Assembly: GCA_017453745.1 (NCBI GenBank)
Contig: JAFTEH010000069.1
Location: forward strand, 1-64,000
Direction of reading: 5' to 3'
Origin: Spirochaetaceae bacterium
Lineage (GTDB): Bacteria > Spirochaetota > Spirochaetia > Treponematales > Treponemataceae
Length of the DNA: 64,000 bases
Below the pieces are notes generated by a model. That model was not told the DNA's origin and made no database searches. It saw only the letters and a list, made by a program, of their open reading frames with translations. Shown here piece by piece: positions 55,353-64,000 of this stretch. Positions within the stretch are counted from its first letter, which is position 1. Every line of letters begins with the position of its first letter. The translations under genes and the position numbers were made by a program.

Positions 55353-55631
55353 TTATAATTTCCTTTTATAGATACCACTGCGTGAGCCTATATCAATTAC
55401 ATTAATTATTATTTTTTTTATGATGCGAAAAATAGCCCGATATTTACCAATTCTTAACCGAAATATGTTGTCATAATCCTTATGATGATACCGTTTGATG
55501 TCAAAATTGTTTACTATCAATATATCGTTGGCAATTTCAGTGAATGCTTTTATAAAGCGAATACCAACTGCCCTATTCTGTTTTATGAACTTCTCTGCTG
55601 ATTTAGAATATAAAACTTTATAGTATGTCAT
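55353..55631 (-). CDS. RelE/ParE-type toxin
   Basis: 92 residues: YYKVLYSKSAEKFIKQNRA, a middle helix, and RLRIGKYRAIFRI, the core of the RelE fold. The C-terminal basic stretch SGIYKRKL is usual. It probably cleaves mRNA on ribosomes. It overlaps its antitoxin gene by 14 bases. Confidence 0.87.
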   Translation of the reverse strand: MTYYKVLYSKSAEKFIKQNRAVGIRFIKAFTEIANDILIVNNFDIKRYHHKDYDNIFRLRIGKYRAIFRIIKKIIINVIDIGSRSGIYKRKL

Positions 55632-55881
55632 CTAATGTCAATGCTTTTCCAGTGGTTTCAAAATCAAGGTCTAATTCATCAAATTCTCGCTGTTCTTGAG
55701 CAGAAACAAAGGAGATATTCTTGTTTAGATAATCGTATAAATCAAGTTGTTCTTGCTTTGCGATTATATCTAGGGCAGCTTCTCGTAAAAACTCAGATAA
55801 AGTTTTACCGACCTTTTTACAGTGTTGACTAATTGTGAGAAAGTCCTCTTCCTCAATCGTAATATTTTTTCGCAAGGTCAT
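55618..55881 (-). CDS. RelB-type antitoxin (DUF6290-like)
   Basis: 87 residues: a ribbon-helix-helix start (LRKNITIEEEDFLTISQH, LSEFLREAALD) and a toxin-binding acidic C-terminus. TTGGAGA precedes the ATG and a TATAAT lies about 25 bases upstream. It should repress its own operon. Confidence 0.85.
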   Translation of the reverse strand: MTLRKNITIEEEDFLTISQHCKKVGKTLSEFLREAALDIIAKQEQLDLYDYLNKNISFVSAQEQREFDELDLDFETTGKALTLDDIL

Positions 55882-56080
55882 AAGTTTTCTCCAACATGTT
55901 TATTATACACACTATAAATATTTTGTAAAGCCCTCTAGATTGATAATACGGAAATCAATCTTTAGACAGTGAGGCGTCAAATAGTGGAAGGTATTTTTAT
56001 GAAAATTGATTTCTGTGGGCTGATAAATAGTTAAAGGCTCAAAGTTTTCTTACAATTTTATAATTTATTAATTTTAGCTA

Positions 56081-56132
56081 TTGACACTGAAAGTTATTTC
56101 TATTATAATCGAATTTCGATATATATCGAAAT
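56081..56132 (+). promoter_or_regulatory. Promoter and operator of the ABC-2 operon
   Basis: TTGACA (56081-56086), 17 bp, TATAAT (56104-56109), then a perfect 20-bp palindrome ATTTCGATATATATCGAAAT (56113-56132) over the transcription start. AGAGG follows before the ATG at 56148. A repressor bound here would block initiation. Confidence 0.8.
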
Positions 56133-56147
56133 AAAGAGGTAAGGTCA

Positions 56148-56903
56148 ATGGATAAGGTAATAGAAGTAAATGACTTAAAGCGTGAGTATACAGTCAAGCG
56201 TGGAATTTTTAAAAGAGAAAAACACACCGTTAAGGCAGTAGACGGGATTAGCTTTGAAGTCAAGCGTGGCGAAATATTCGGGTTACTAGGTCAAAATGGG
56301 GCAGGAAAAACAACCACTATTAAAATGCTTACAACGCTACTTGCGCCAACTAGTGGTGAATGTAAGGTTTTAGGCTATAACACATTTGGTGAAGAAAAAC
56401 ATATCCGTAAAAAAATTAATTTTATCTTTGGTGGAGAAATGGGTGTGTATCGTAGACTATCTGCAAAAGACAACTTAAGGTATTTTGCAAACCTGTATTT
56501 ACTTGACAGCAAAGAGCAACGCACTCTTATACCGCACATATTAGAACTGGTTGACCTTGTTGAGCGAGCAGATGATTTAGCTGAAACCTATTCAAAGGGA
56601 ATGATTCAACGACTACAGATTGCGAGAGGCTTAATCAATGATCCTGAAGTGCTATTTATGGACGAGCCAACCGTAGGGCTTGACCCAGTGGGCGCACGAA
56701 CGCTCCGCGATATTATTAGAAAACTAAAGATGCGTGGTAAAACCGTTTTACTTACAACACATAACCTAAATGAAGTAGAAGAACTATGTGATAATCTTGT
56801 CATAATCAACAAAGGCAAACTTGTTGCTCGTGGGAGCGTTAGCGAAATAAAAGGTGAACATGCTAGTTTAGAAGATGCTTACATTACATTGATAAAAGGA
56901 TAA
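56148..56903 (+). CDS. ABC-2 transporter ATPase
   Basis: 251 residues. Walker A GQNGAGKTTT, Q-loop FGGEMGVYRRLS, signature YSKGMIQRLQIARGL, Walker B VLFMDEPTVGLDP and switch TTHNLNEVEEL. Short ATPase of the DrrA/NodI type that drives the two permeases that follow. The substrate is unknown; such systems often confer antibiotic or peptide resistance. Confidence 0.92.
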   Translation: MDKVIEVNDLKREYTVKRGIFKREKHTVKAVDGISFEVKRGEIFGLLGQNGAGKTTTIKMLTTLLAPTSGECKVLGYNTFGEEKHIRKKINFIFGGEMGVYRRLSAKDNLRYFANLYLLDSKEQRTLIPHILELVDLVERADDLAETYSKGMIQRLQIARGLINDPEVLFMDEPTVGLDPVGARTLRDIIRKLKMRGKTVLLTTHNLNEVEELCDNLVIINKGKLVARGSVSEIKGEHASLEDAYITLIKG

Positions 56904-56907
56904 AACT

Positions 56908-57693
56908 ATGATAAAAATATTGACAACTTTATTAAGTACAATGCGAGTGCAAATGAAACAGTCTTTTGCTCGTCCGATGTTTCGGTTTTGTTTAATTGCT
57001 AACCCGATTTTAAGTACAGTGTTACTGTATCAAATGTATCGCAATGCTGGTGAAGAAAACTTTTTTGCCTTTGTTGTGTTAGGGGCCGGTTTAATGGGGC
57101 TTTGGTCATGCATTTGTTTTTCCTCAGCAGGCGATATAAACCGTGAACGATACAGTGGAACATTAGCATTAATCTTTGTTGCCCCAGTAAGTTTCCCGAT
57201 TATTATCTTAGGTAAAATAATTGGCAACACAGTGATGTCGCTTTTAACACTTGTCATTTCACTTGTTACAGCGGTTGTTATTTTTAGGATTCCTGTCAAG
57301 TTAGAAAGTCCTATGTATTTTTTTCTTAGCTTAATGGTTACGATTTTAGCTTTTGTGGTGATTTCTTCGGTTATTGCTTATATGTTGACACTGTCACGAA
57401 AAACAGAACTTTACATGAACTTGATTGAAATACCGTTAAGTCTTTTATGTGGTTTTGTCTTTCCAGTTACAATATTACCACAAGGAGTGAGATTTGTCAG
57501 TTATATACTTTCGCCAACGCACGCAGTAGAACTTTTGCGTATGTCGGTTTGGGGTGTTCATGACACAGAAATGTATTTTCAAAAACTCGCAATAGTTTTA
57601 GGTTTGACAGCATTGTACACAGTTTTGTCAATATTGCTTTATCGTAAAATCGAAACTCGTGTACGCATTCAAGCAAGCTTGGAGGTAGCATGA
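56908..57693 (+). CDS. ABC-2 transporter permease
   Basis: 261 residues with six hydrophobic segments (about 20-45, 55-75, 100-130, 140-165, 170-190, 225-250) and the ABC-2 block NREYSGTLALIFV-like NRERYSGTLALIFVAPVSFP. It overlaps the next gene by ATGA. Forms the channel with the next permease. Confidence 0.88.
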   Translation: MIKILTTLLSTMRVQMKQSFARPMFRFCLIANPILSTVLLYQMYRNAGEENFFAFVVLGAGLMGLWSCICFSSAGDINRERYSGTLALIFVAPVSFPIIILGKIIGNTVMSLLTLVISLVTAVVIFRIPVKLESPMYFFLSLMVTILAFVVISSVIAYMLTLSRKTELYMNLIEIPLSLLCGFVFPVTILPQGVRFVSYILSPTHAVELLRMSVWGVHDTEMYFQKLAIVLGLTALYTVLSILLYRKIETRVRIQASLEVA

Positions 57694-58472
57694 AAATTAA
57701 AACATTTTTTTCTCAAGCGTATCTTTATCACAAGGGGAGGCGTGCAGCGTTTGCAGCAGAAGAATTTATCTTGCACGAAATTGGTTATCCACTGGTTACA
57801 CTGATTTTTTATTGTCTGCTCGCATCCTATAGTTTTAATACGCAAGACTTGACAAGTTGGGTGATTGGAAACGCATTTTTGTTATGTACGAATGTTTGCG
57901 TATTTCGGCTTGGTCATGTTTTTGATGGCGAGCGATATTTTGGAAGATTGCGCTCAATTATAGCTTCGCCTTGTAAAAAACTTCCACTGATTTTAGCAAA
58001 TGGATTATTTCCTGCGATGTTTGCTATTGCCGCGTCAAGTTGTGGACTTATTGTAGGAGCAGTAATTTTTGGTGTAGACTTTTCGCATGTTAATATAGCT
58101 CTTGTTGCATTGGCAATAGTGTGTGCAATGTTTTCGGCTACTTGTTTTGGTTTATTGCTTTCAATGGTAGGTTTAATTACTGATAGCATGCACCTTGTGT
58201 TAAATATTGTCAGTTATCTTTTGATGATTTTTACAGGCGCAGAATTTCCAATTTCACAGCTGCCGTTAATCGGGAGAATTATCTCGCAGCTTATGCCCTT
58301 AACAAAAGCAATCGCCGCTATGAATACTTTATTTGATTCGCACAGTGAAAGTTTTTGGATGCTGATCATTGCAGAACTTATAACTGGGGCAGTGTATGCG
58401 ATTATGGCTCGTCTTTTGTTTGGTTTTGCTGAACGCCAAGCAAGACGGAACGGTCGCTTTGATTTGTTTTAG
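57690..58472 (+). CDS. ABC-2 transporter permease
   Basis: 260 residues, six hydrophobic segments, GERYFGRLRSIIASPCKKLP at about 78-97 as the cytoplasmic coupling loop and a basic C-terminus. Translationally coupled to the permease before it. Last gene of the operon; no obvious terminator. Confidence 0.88.
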   Translation: MKIKTFFSQAYLYHKGRRAAFAAEEFILHEIGYPLVTLIFYCLLASYSFNTQDLTSWVIGNAFLLCTNVCVFRLGHVFDGERYFGRLRSIIASPCKKLPLILANGLFPAMFAIAASSCGLIVGAVIFGVDFSHVNIALVALAIVCAMFSATCFGLLLSMVGLITDSMHLVLNIVSYLLMIFTGAEFPISQLPLIGRIISQLMPLTKAIAAMNTLFDSHSESFWMLIIAELITGAVYAIMARLLFGFAERQARRNGRFDLF

Positions 58473-58746
58473 CGTGAGGCTCAAAGTAAAAAAACAAAAG
58501 AGCAGTAAAGTCTCATTCTTTCTGCTGGTAATTATTATGAACATTGTTTTTCGTAGTATGTGTTGTTATATTTAGTGGACCACTGCATAGTAGCTACCTA
58601 ATTGTCATGCTTGGACTATGTTAAGTAAGAGTAATAGGAATCTTTCGCCAAGTTAGTGTGAAAAAATAAAAAATTCTCTGTATGTTTAAAAAAATATACT
58701 ACTACACCTTGTTGAAAAATGTGGAAAATAGGCTATGCCATTATGT

Positions 58747-59679
58747 ATGAAAAAACAGATTATCATTATTATTTTAGTGTTTTTATTTTTAAGCATTGTC
58801 AGTTGTACAGGTAAAGAATAGCTACAAGCGATGATACGAATAATGGGCTTGGAGTAAATTCTTCTGATGTGAACACCGCTATAAACGATAGTAGCGAGAT
58901 GGACGCTGAAAGCGAACTTGACGACGAGTACATGGAGTACGATTACTTTCAAGACTGGTCTAATAATCGTATCTATAACTATGCAGCAATTTTTTCACAA
59001 GAAAATACTGAAACTGAGTGGCTGGAATACGGTTGGCCAGAAAATAAACTAACCATCATAAGTGCAGAGCCTGAATTAGGCTACTTAGTTACGATGAACA
59101 TCCGAAATAGCGGCGGCATTACATTCAAAGGTTATGCGCATGGGAATGATCGTGGTGGCATGTTTTTAGAAAACGCTTTTGGACCGAATAAAGAAAGAGT
59201 GAGTTTTGATATTGATGTTACTGACAGAGGATTACTGTGTACCTTGACAGAAGATTCTCATTCTAGTTATATCGATCGTGAGCCACGAGAATATGTGCTG
59301 ATTGAAGATGATGATGACAGGCTGAAACTATATCCTCATTATTTTACATATCCTGACGCTAAGGACGCATGGAGCCCATCTGAAGAATTAGTCGGCGTTT
59401 GGGAAAATGTAGAGGGAGGCGATGCCCCCATTGAAATTTACCTATCAAATGGAAGAGGTATATCCAGAAACTTTTTTCCCTGTTTATTACTATGAATACT
59501 CAAACATTGCATTTGGTTATGTTTCCACCCCGACGGATAATTACTGTGAGTATATACTTTACAATGAGGATAATGAAGTGTTTGCATGGTTGTGGTTTGA
59601 GCGCGAAATAAGTAGCGACTTACTTTTGCACATTGACGGCAATCATTGGCAAAAGCGAAAAATCTTCAAAAAGAAATAG
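58747..59679 (+). pseudogene. Lipoprotein with two frameshifts (paralogue of 33362)
   Basis: Begins with a proper signal peptide (MKKQIIIIILVFLFLSIVSC). The frame stops at 58819, resumes as ATSDDTNNG, and runs with EYGWPENKL and YIDREPREY, like the 33362 protein. A second shift at the C5 run (59425-59429) leads to the TYQMEEVYPETFFP ending. Fixing one base near 58813-58817 and removing one C restores a protein of about 310 residues. Confidence 0.85.
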
Positions 59680-59870
59680 CGATAAAATCATTCTTGACAA
59701 GTGTAGCAGATTGTGGCTTTTAAAAATGAAAATTTGCGAATGATTTACGGCGTTTTGTTCAGTACGATTTAATGCTAAAAAAATAAGTATTTTCTTCTTA
59801 ATATTCCGTATTTTTATCTATTTTACTTGACTAAAATTAGAATATTTATGAAATATTACTGTAGGGACAT

Positions 59871-59953
59871 CTAAAAACTCATTTGGATGCCTTGACGGTC
59901 CTGTCCAGTGACAGGGCAGTGTTAGGCATGTCGCTACCCTATGCAGTTTTTAG
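59871..59953. repeat. Nested inverted repeat, attC-like
   Basis: Outer arms CTAAAAACT (59871-59879) and AGTTTTTAG (59945-59953). Inner arms ATGCC(TTGAC) at 59887-59896 and GTTAGGCAT at 59921-59929. Core CCTGTC-CAGT-GACAGG (59900-59915). GTTAGGC fits the integron core GTTRRRY, as in the site at 19966. It stands 40 bp before a lipoprotein gene. No integrase is in the window. Confidence 0.4.
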
Positions 59954-59990
59954 AAGCACCACTAAACTAATGTGTTTAAGGAGAACACTT

Positions 59991-60555
59991 ATGAAAAAAC
60001 TTTATTTATTTTTGGTGTCGCATTAGTATCAGTTTTTTGTGTGCTGGCATGTAAAAATGCCGTTGGCAATCCGAGCTACACAGTAGTTGGTGTAGAAACA
60101 GTGCAGGGGTTTATTGATAATCCTGATGTTTTTTTACTGATCCACAATTTACAGATATTAAACCGCGTACTGTATTAGGTGAGACTGAAACAAGCCCAAA
60201 GGATACATTTAGTTTACTTACGCAATATAGAGCGTTGGACTATACAGTGAAAAAGCACGATTCTCAATATGAGTTGCGCTACATTGCAAGTACTGATGCT
60301 CGGAACTTTCCATCGTTAAAAGGTTCAACTTCATTTATTGTTGGTAAAAAACTTAAAGAACAGGTTTTAAAACTTTCTGCTAACAAGCCCCAAGAACTTG
60401 ACACAATTATACCAGTATTCAAAAAACTTTCTCTTGATGAATTTACAGAATTAGATAAGGTGGTTTTACAAGAAACACTTGACTATGCAGAGATACTCTA
60501 CACTATATATGGTGTACTGGTAAAATACACATTTAGAAAAACATACGAAAACTAA
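59991..60555 (+). pseudogene. Lipoprotein with two homopolymer frameshifts
   Basis: AAGGAG precedes the ATG at 59991. One A short in the A6 run directly after the ATG (59994-59999) stops the natural frame; with A7 it reads MKKTLFIFGVALVSVFCVLA and a lipobox Cys. A second shift in T7 (60129-60135, needs T8) leads into DPQFTDIKPRTVLGE and the rest to 60555. The joined product is about 188 residues with no recognised family. Confidence 0.8.
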
Positions 60556-60559
60556 AAAT

Positions 60560-60597
60560 ATGTCAAGTCTAAAGATTCTTAACTTTAGACTTGACAT
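60560..60597. terminator. Bidirectional terminator
   Basis: ATGTCAAGTCTAAAG (60560-60574) and CTTTAGACTTGACAT (60583-60597) form a perfect 15-bp stem between the lipoprotein and flhB. Confidence 0.85.
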
Positions 60598-60648
60598 CTT
60601 GCATCGAAAACCTTTTACACACTTACTCACTTGCATGCTTGTCATGTT

Positions 60649-61821
60649 TTAAGTCTTAATTTTTGCGCCTTTCGGTTTTGTTTTATTTATTTCGTATACT
60701 TTAGCAATGACAACTGACATAGCAGTATAGTATTTTGGTGGAATGATTTCCCCAAGTTCTACATTTGCGTAAATAGCTCGTGTCAAAGGTTTATTTTCTA
60801 TAATCGGTATGTCATGTTCAAGCGCTATTTCTTTAATCCGAGCAGCCATTAAATCGGCACCCTTTGCTAATACGCGTGGGGCTTTCATTACACTTTCATC
60901 ATAGTCAAGGGCAACAGCGTAGTGGGTCGGGTTTGTAATAACCACATCAGCCTTAGGAACATTTTGAATAGCATTTTTTTGTAAAATATCTTGCATTCTT
61001 TTTTTTATTTGACCTGCAATTTTTGGGTCACCCTCAAGTTGCTTGTATTCCTCACGCACTTCTTGCTTACTCATTTTGAGGGATTCCATAAATTGACGCT
61101 TTTGAAAAAAGAAATCTATCACCCCAAAGATTATAAACAAGAGTGCTGCAAGTATCAAAATAATTGCAGACAGTTTTGCGAGAAAAAACACCGCACTATC
61201 CATATCCGTTCTTAAAAGAGATAGCAAGTATGCAAAATTAAGCCGAATAACAATAAACGCAATTAAAACAATGCAAAAAACTTTGAAAAGCGATTTTCCA
61301 AAGTTGAACAAACCCTCACCCGAAAAAAGTGTTTTTTTAAAAAAGCGAAAAATGTTTGGTGAAATTTTAGTAAAGTTAGGCGTTATCAATTTTGTGGAAA
61401 ATACAAAGCCCTTAAATTGTATAATGTAAGTGAGTATTATCGTAAGGCAGGAAACCACGGCGAGTGGCAATACCAGACTGACAAAGTACTGAAAAAAAAG
61501 ATTAAAAAGGGATGGGCGAATTGATTCCGATGTACAGTTTTGAAAAAAATAGCTCATAATCTGCATGCTTTTGTCAAAAATACTTCGAGCAAAAAAGAGC
61601 AAACTTATCACAATAAAAAATAAGGCTATGGCAGAAGGAAGTTCAACGCTTTTGGGTACTTGCCCATCTTCGCGGGCCTTTCTTAGTTTGAACTCGCTCG
61701 GGGTTTCTGTCCGCCCTTCATCTTCAGCGGCAAACCACTGTAAGTCGATTAAAAAAACTGGATAATGCTCGTCAATATCTTCTTGTAAAACCGCAACTTG
61801 CATATTTGTATCGCATCGCAT
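60649..61821 (-). CDS. flhB: Flagellar export protein FlhB
   Basis: About 390 residues. Four membrane segments (about 62-250), then a cytoplasmic domain with NPTHYAVALDYD near residue 296, the self-cleaving site that switches export from hook to filament proteins. GRTETPSEFKLRKAREDGQVPKS near the N-terminus is typical. Two starts (61821 and 61803) are plausible; an in-frame ATG at 61905 adds a hydrophobic extension that I doubt. The gene stands alone, without flhA or fliR next to it. Confidence 0.93.
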   Translation of the reverse strand: MRCDTNMQVAVLQEDIDEHYPVFLIDLQWFAAEDEGRTETPSEFKLRKAREDGQVPKSVELPSAIALFFIVISLLFFARSIFDKSMQIMSYFFQNCTSESIRPSLFNLFFQYFVSLVLPLAVVSCLTIILTYIIQFKGFVFSTKLITPNFTKISPNIFRFFKKTLFSGEGLFNFGKSLFKVFCIVLIAFIVIRLNFAYLLSLLRTDMDSAVFFLAKLSAIILILAALLFIIFGVIDFFFQKRQFMESLKMSKQEVREEYKQLEGDPKIAGQIKKRMQDILQKNAIQNVPKADVVITNPTHYAVALDYDESVMKAPRVLAKGADLMAARIKEIALEHDIPIIENKPLTRAIYANVELGEIIPPKYYTAMSVVIAKVYEINKTKPKGAKIKT

Positions 61822-62024
61822 TTTAAAAGATTCCCTACATTTGAAGTTTTCGGGTTTTTCCGTTATGCCATTAAAGATAATATAAAAAATTTTGAAAAAA
61901 AACAAGAACGGTGAGATTTTCTAAAATTTTAGACATTTGGGGCTTCTTATAAATGCCTCAAGGTGTAACAAACCAAAAACTTTTAAAAGCATTCTAAAAA
62001 AATCCATTTATTTGCTTTTTTTAC

Positions 62025-62053
62025 TTGACTTTAAAGTGGTTTTAATGTACTAT
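62025..62053 (+). promoter_or_regulatory. Promoter of the DbpA-domain gene
   Basis: TTGACT (62025-62030), 17 bp, TACTAT (62048-62053). CAGGAG lies before the TTG start at 62091. Confidence 0.65.
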
Positions 62054-62090
62054 GCCGTACTCATTTTTTATAGTACAGGAGAATTAAAAT

Positions 62091-62615
62091 TTGAACACAA
62101 ATACTCAATCCGAAGATGAAATGATCTCTGTAATAAATAAAACACTTTCTAAGGTGAAAACCGAAACCAATATCCAACAGCTAAATGCTGATAGAGCCTT
62201 ATTTAGAAAACATGTTCCCTTTGGTATGCGTTCTTATATTGCTAGTTATTTAATTCGGCAAATGGTTTCACGAGATGGGAGATATTCATTTGAAAAAAGG
62301 CATTCTGGTTCAAAAATGTCTTTTGACGCAAGTGTTTCAACGACCTTGTTTTTTAACATTGGTAAAATACGCAGAGTTTTTTACCGGGATATTATTTTAC
62401 TCATTTTGAAAAACACCGAAGCAAAGCGAGAAGATATTGGTGAAATAAAGATTTACGATAACTACTCTTTTGTGCAAGTTTCAAGTGCAGTTGCGGATAC
62501 TATTATCAATAAACTTACTAATTTGAACTACCGTGGGCGCATTTTATCGGTGAGTGTGGCAAACGAGCGTACCGACCGTTCAAGTATCCCGCAAGTTACA
62601 GAAGAACTTGATTAA
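62091..62615 (+). CDS. Stand-alone DbpA-type RNA-binding domain protein
   Basis: 174 residues. The C-terminal 75 (from about 98) match the RNA-binding end of DEAD-box helicase DbpA: IGEIKIYDNYSFVQVSS and YRGRILSVSVANE. No helicase core is present. The N-terminal half is helical and basic, perhaps a protein-binding part. The start is a TTG with CAGGAG 9 bases upstream. It likely binds structured RNA such as rRNA. Confidence 0.78.
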   Translation: MNTNTQSEDEMISVINKTLSKVKTETNIQQLNADRALFRKHVPFGMRSYIASYLIRQMVSRDGRYSFEKRHSGSKMSFDASVSTTLFFNIGKIRRVFYRDIILLILKNTEAKREDIGEIKIYDNYSFVQVSSAVADTIINKLTNLNYRGRILSVSVANERTDRSSIPQVTEELD

Positions 62616-62641
62616 GGGATCGTAATAGTTTTTCTTAAACT

Positions 62642-62695
62642 AAAAAAGCGTACCGCACTCTGTTTGTTTACAAACAGGAATAGGTACGCTTTTTT
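62642..62695. terminator. Bidirectional terminator with nested stem
   Basis: AAAAAAGCGTACC (62642-62654) and GGTACGCTTTTTT (62683-62695) form the outer stem and CTGTTTG/CAAACAG the inner. A/T runs on both sides suit both convergent genes. Confidence 0.9.
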
Positions 62696-62759
62696 TATCT
62701 GTTGTTATGGGCTCGATAGGATAAGTTGTCTGCCTACCACCGCGGTTTTATGTAAAAAC

Positions 62760-63599
62760 CTATGCGACATATTCGTGCATAGCATTGTAGTTGCGATGCG
62801 TGTTTAGTTTTTCGAGGCCTCGTTTTTCGATTTGGCGTATTCGCTCCTTTGTTAAGTTATACATATCCCCCAACTCCCCAAGTGAAAGTTGTGGATAACC
62901 ATTTAAGCCAAACCGATAGCGAATGATTTCCGCTTCACGCTCGGTGAGTTTTTCAAGCATTGTGTCAATTTCGCTTTGGATATAGGCTCTCTGTGCATAT
63001 TCTTCGGGGCGGATATTTGTTTTATCTTCTATCATATCGCCAACTGTTAAATCATCGCTACCACCAGAAATCTTTGTATCAAACGAAATAGGCGTGCGAC
63101 AAGCTGTCATAATGCGCATTACAACTTTTTCAGGAATCCCAACAGAAGCCGAAATACGAGCGAGTTTTTCATTTTCGGTTTCGGCTCCCGTAAAGTTTTG
63201 GGCACATTTTTTAATCTGAAAAAGTTCATTCACGCGATTTTCGGGAAGCCGAATAGCACGGCTATTTTCTGAAATTGCTTTTAGTATCGTTTGGCGAATC
63301 CACCACACCGCATAGGATGTAAGTTTAACATCTCGGTCTGCTTGGAAGTGTTCAATAGCGGTAACCAGACCTATATTGCCCTCGCTAATAAGGTCAGAAA
63401 GGGGAAGCCCTCTATTTGTGTATTCTTTGGCTATTTTTACGACAAAGCGTAAATTAGCAGTAATGAGCCTATTTTTTGCATACATATCTCCGTTTTGTGC
63501 TTTTACAGCCAGTTCATATTCTTCTTCGGGACTTAATAGTGTATATTTTGTAATTTCGCTAAAATAGCTTGAAATAGTTGTACTTGCTTTTGTTTTCAT
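62760..63599 (-). CDS. RNA polymerase sigma factor, RpoD/SigA-like
   Basis: 279 residues without the long region 1.1 of large sigma-70. Region 2 has ANLRFVVKIAKEYTNRGLPL and KLTSYAVWWIRQTIL (core and -10 binding), region 3 is short, and region 4 has LTEREAEIIRYRFGLNG and LTKERIRQIEKRGLEKL (-35 recognition). It is the compact sigma-70 type common in treponemes, likely a group 1 or 2 factor. Confidence 0.93.
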   Translation of the reverse strand: MKTKASTTISSYFSEITKYTLLSPEEEYELAVKAQNGDMYAKNRLITANLRFVVKIAKEYTNRGLPLSDLISEGNIGLVTAIEHFQADRDVKLTSYAVWWIRQTILKAISENSRAIRLPENRVNELFQIKKCAQNFTGAETENEKLARISASVGIPEKVVMRIMTACRTPISFDTKISGGSDDLTVGDMIEDKTNIRPEEYAQRAYIQSEIDTMLEKLTEREAEIIRYRFGLNGYPQLSLGELGDMYNLTKERIRQIEKRGLEKLNTHRNYNAMHEYVA

Positions 63600-63799
63600 A
63601 ATAGTTGTACCTCAATATGTGCAAGATAGAGTATACCTTACCATAGCAGAATATAGCAATTTCCGTGCCAAAATTATTATTTTTTTTAGTTTAAGCGTAA
63701 AAGTAGGGAAAAAACAGAAATCTACTATTATGGTGGAGCATATACCGTTCTGTTTGCTCGTTTTTTTTACTGTTTTGTTAAAAAAAACCACTAAAACTC

Positions 63800-63828
63800 T
63801 TGCCTTGATTGTGAAAATTTAGTATATT
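63800..63828 (+). promoter_or_regulatory. groES promoter candidate
   Basis: TTGCCT (63800-63805), 17 bp, TATATT (63823-63828). No CIRCE palindrome is visible. GGAG lies about 8 bases before the ATG. Confidence 0.45.
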
Positions 63829-63922
63829 TGAAGTGTAATGCAGATGCGTTGTGTCAGTTTGACGCAATGGCTGTTTTATTTTAAAAATTTGGGTCAAAAT
63901 GACTCATTATGGAGTTTGTATA

Positions 63923-64000
63923 ATGAAAATTAGACCATTGTTAGACAGGGTGTTGCTAAAGCCAACTGAAGCGGAAGAAAAAACTGCCGGTGGGATTTAT
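63923..64000 (+). CDS. groES: Co-chaperonin GroES (5' end, partial)
   Basis: The first 26 codons, MKIRPLLDRVLLKP then TEAEEKTAGGIY, are the conserved start of GroES, the lid of the GroEL chaperonin. The gene continues beyond the right edge. Confidence 0.93.
   Translation, partial: MKIRPLLDRVLLKPTEAEEKTAGGIY

Overview
The window looks like a low-GC spirochaete chromosome, most likely a Treponema. The evidence is a flagellar FlhB, a short RpoD/SigA-type sigma factor, a lone DbpA-type RNA-binding protein, many small lipoproteins with spirochaete-style signal peptides, a BspA-like repeat protein and a DUF6273 lipoprotein. The genus is an inference. The window opens at the end of an rRNA operon (23S 3' end, 5S) and closes inside groES.

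Layout. 0.5-9.4 kb: a lipoprotein, a complete Wadjet defence operon (jetABCD) and the decayed tail of a second Wadjet. 9.4-19.3 kb: a membrane protein, a CRISPR leader, a seven-repeat array of Cas12a type, then cas12a, a second RuvC effector that matches Cas12a2, and cas4. 19.3-39.1 kb: about 20 kb of accessory DNA that separates cas4 from cas1-cas2. It holds lipoproteins, toxin-antitoxin pairs, REP-like repeats, gene fragments and a small class II lanthipeptide-like operon (40-residue Cys-rich precursor, LanM dehydratase without a cyclase domain, ABC exporter). 39.1-40.5 kb: cas1 and cas2. 40.5-50.5 kb: a methyltransferase, repeated toxin-antitoxin-like modules, and an McrBC-type restriction operon with DUF1016 and RhuM genes. 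50.5-60.6 kb: small enzymes, a frameshifted ABC exporter, an ArsR-type regulator, a RelBE pair, an ABC-2 transporter operon and two frameshifted lipoprotein genes. 60.6-64 kb: housekeeping genes (flhB, DbpA-domain protein, sigma factor, groES).

How it fits together. The window is a defence island placed between an rRNA operon and housekeeping genes. Wadjet acts on plasmids, Cas12a cuts DNA, Cas12a2 (by family knowledge) is RNA-triggered and would kill or arrest the cell, and McrBC attacks modified DNA. One array with one repeat type must supply both Cas12 effectors.

Most notable: (1) the Cas12a/Cas12a2 pair; (2) a hairpin in the CRISPR leader that mimics the crRNA repeat hairpin but carries a compensating base-pair swap; (3) the cyclase-less lanthipeptide-like operon, whose promoter runs straight into six 18-bp repeats; (4) a recurring two-hairpin element in front of five exported-protein genes, conserved in architecture but not in sequence; (5) several single-base frameshifts in homopolymer runs, mostly in accessory surface or transport genes.
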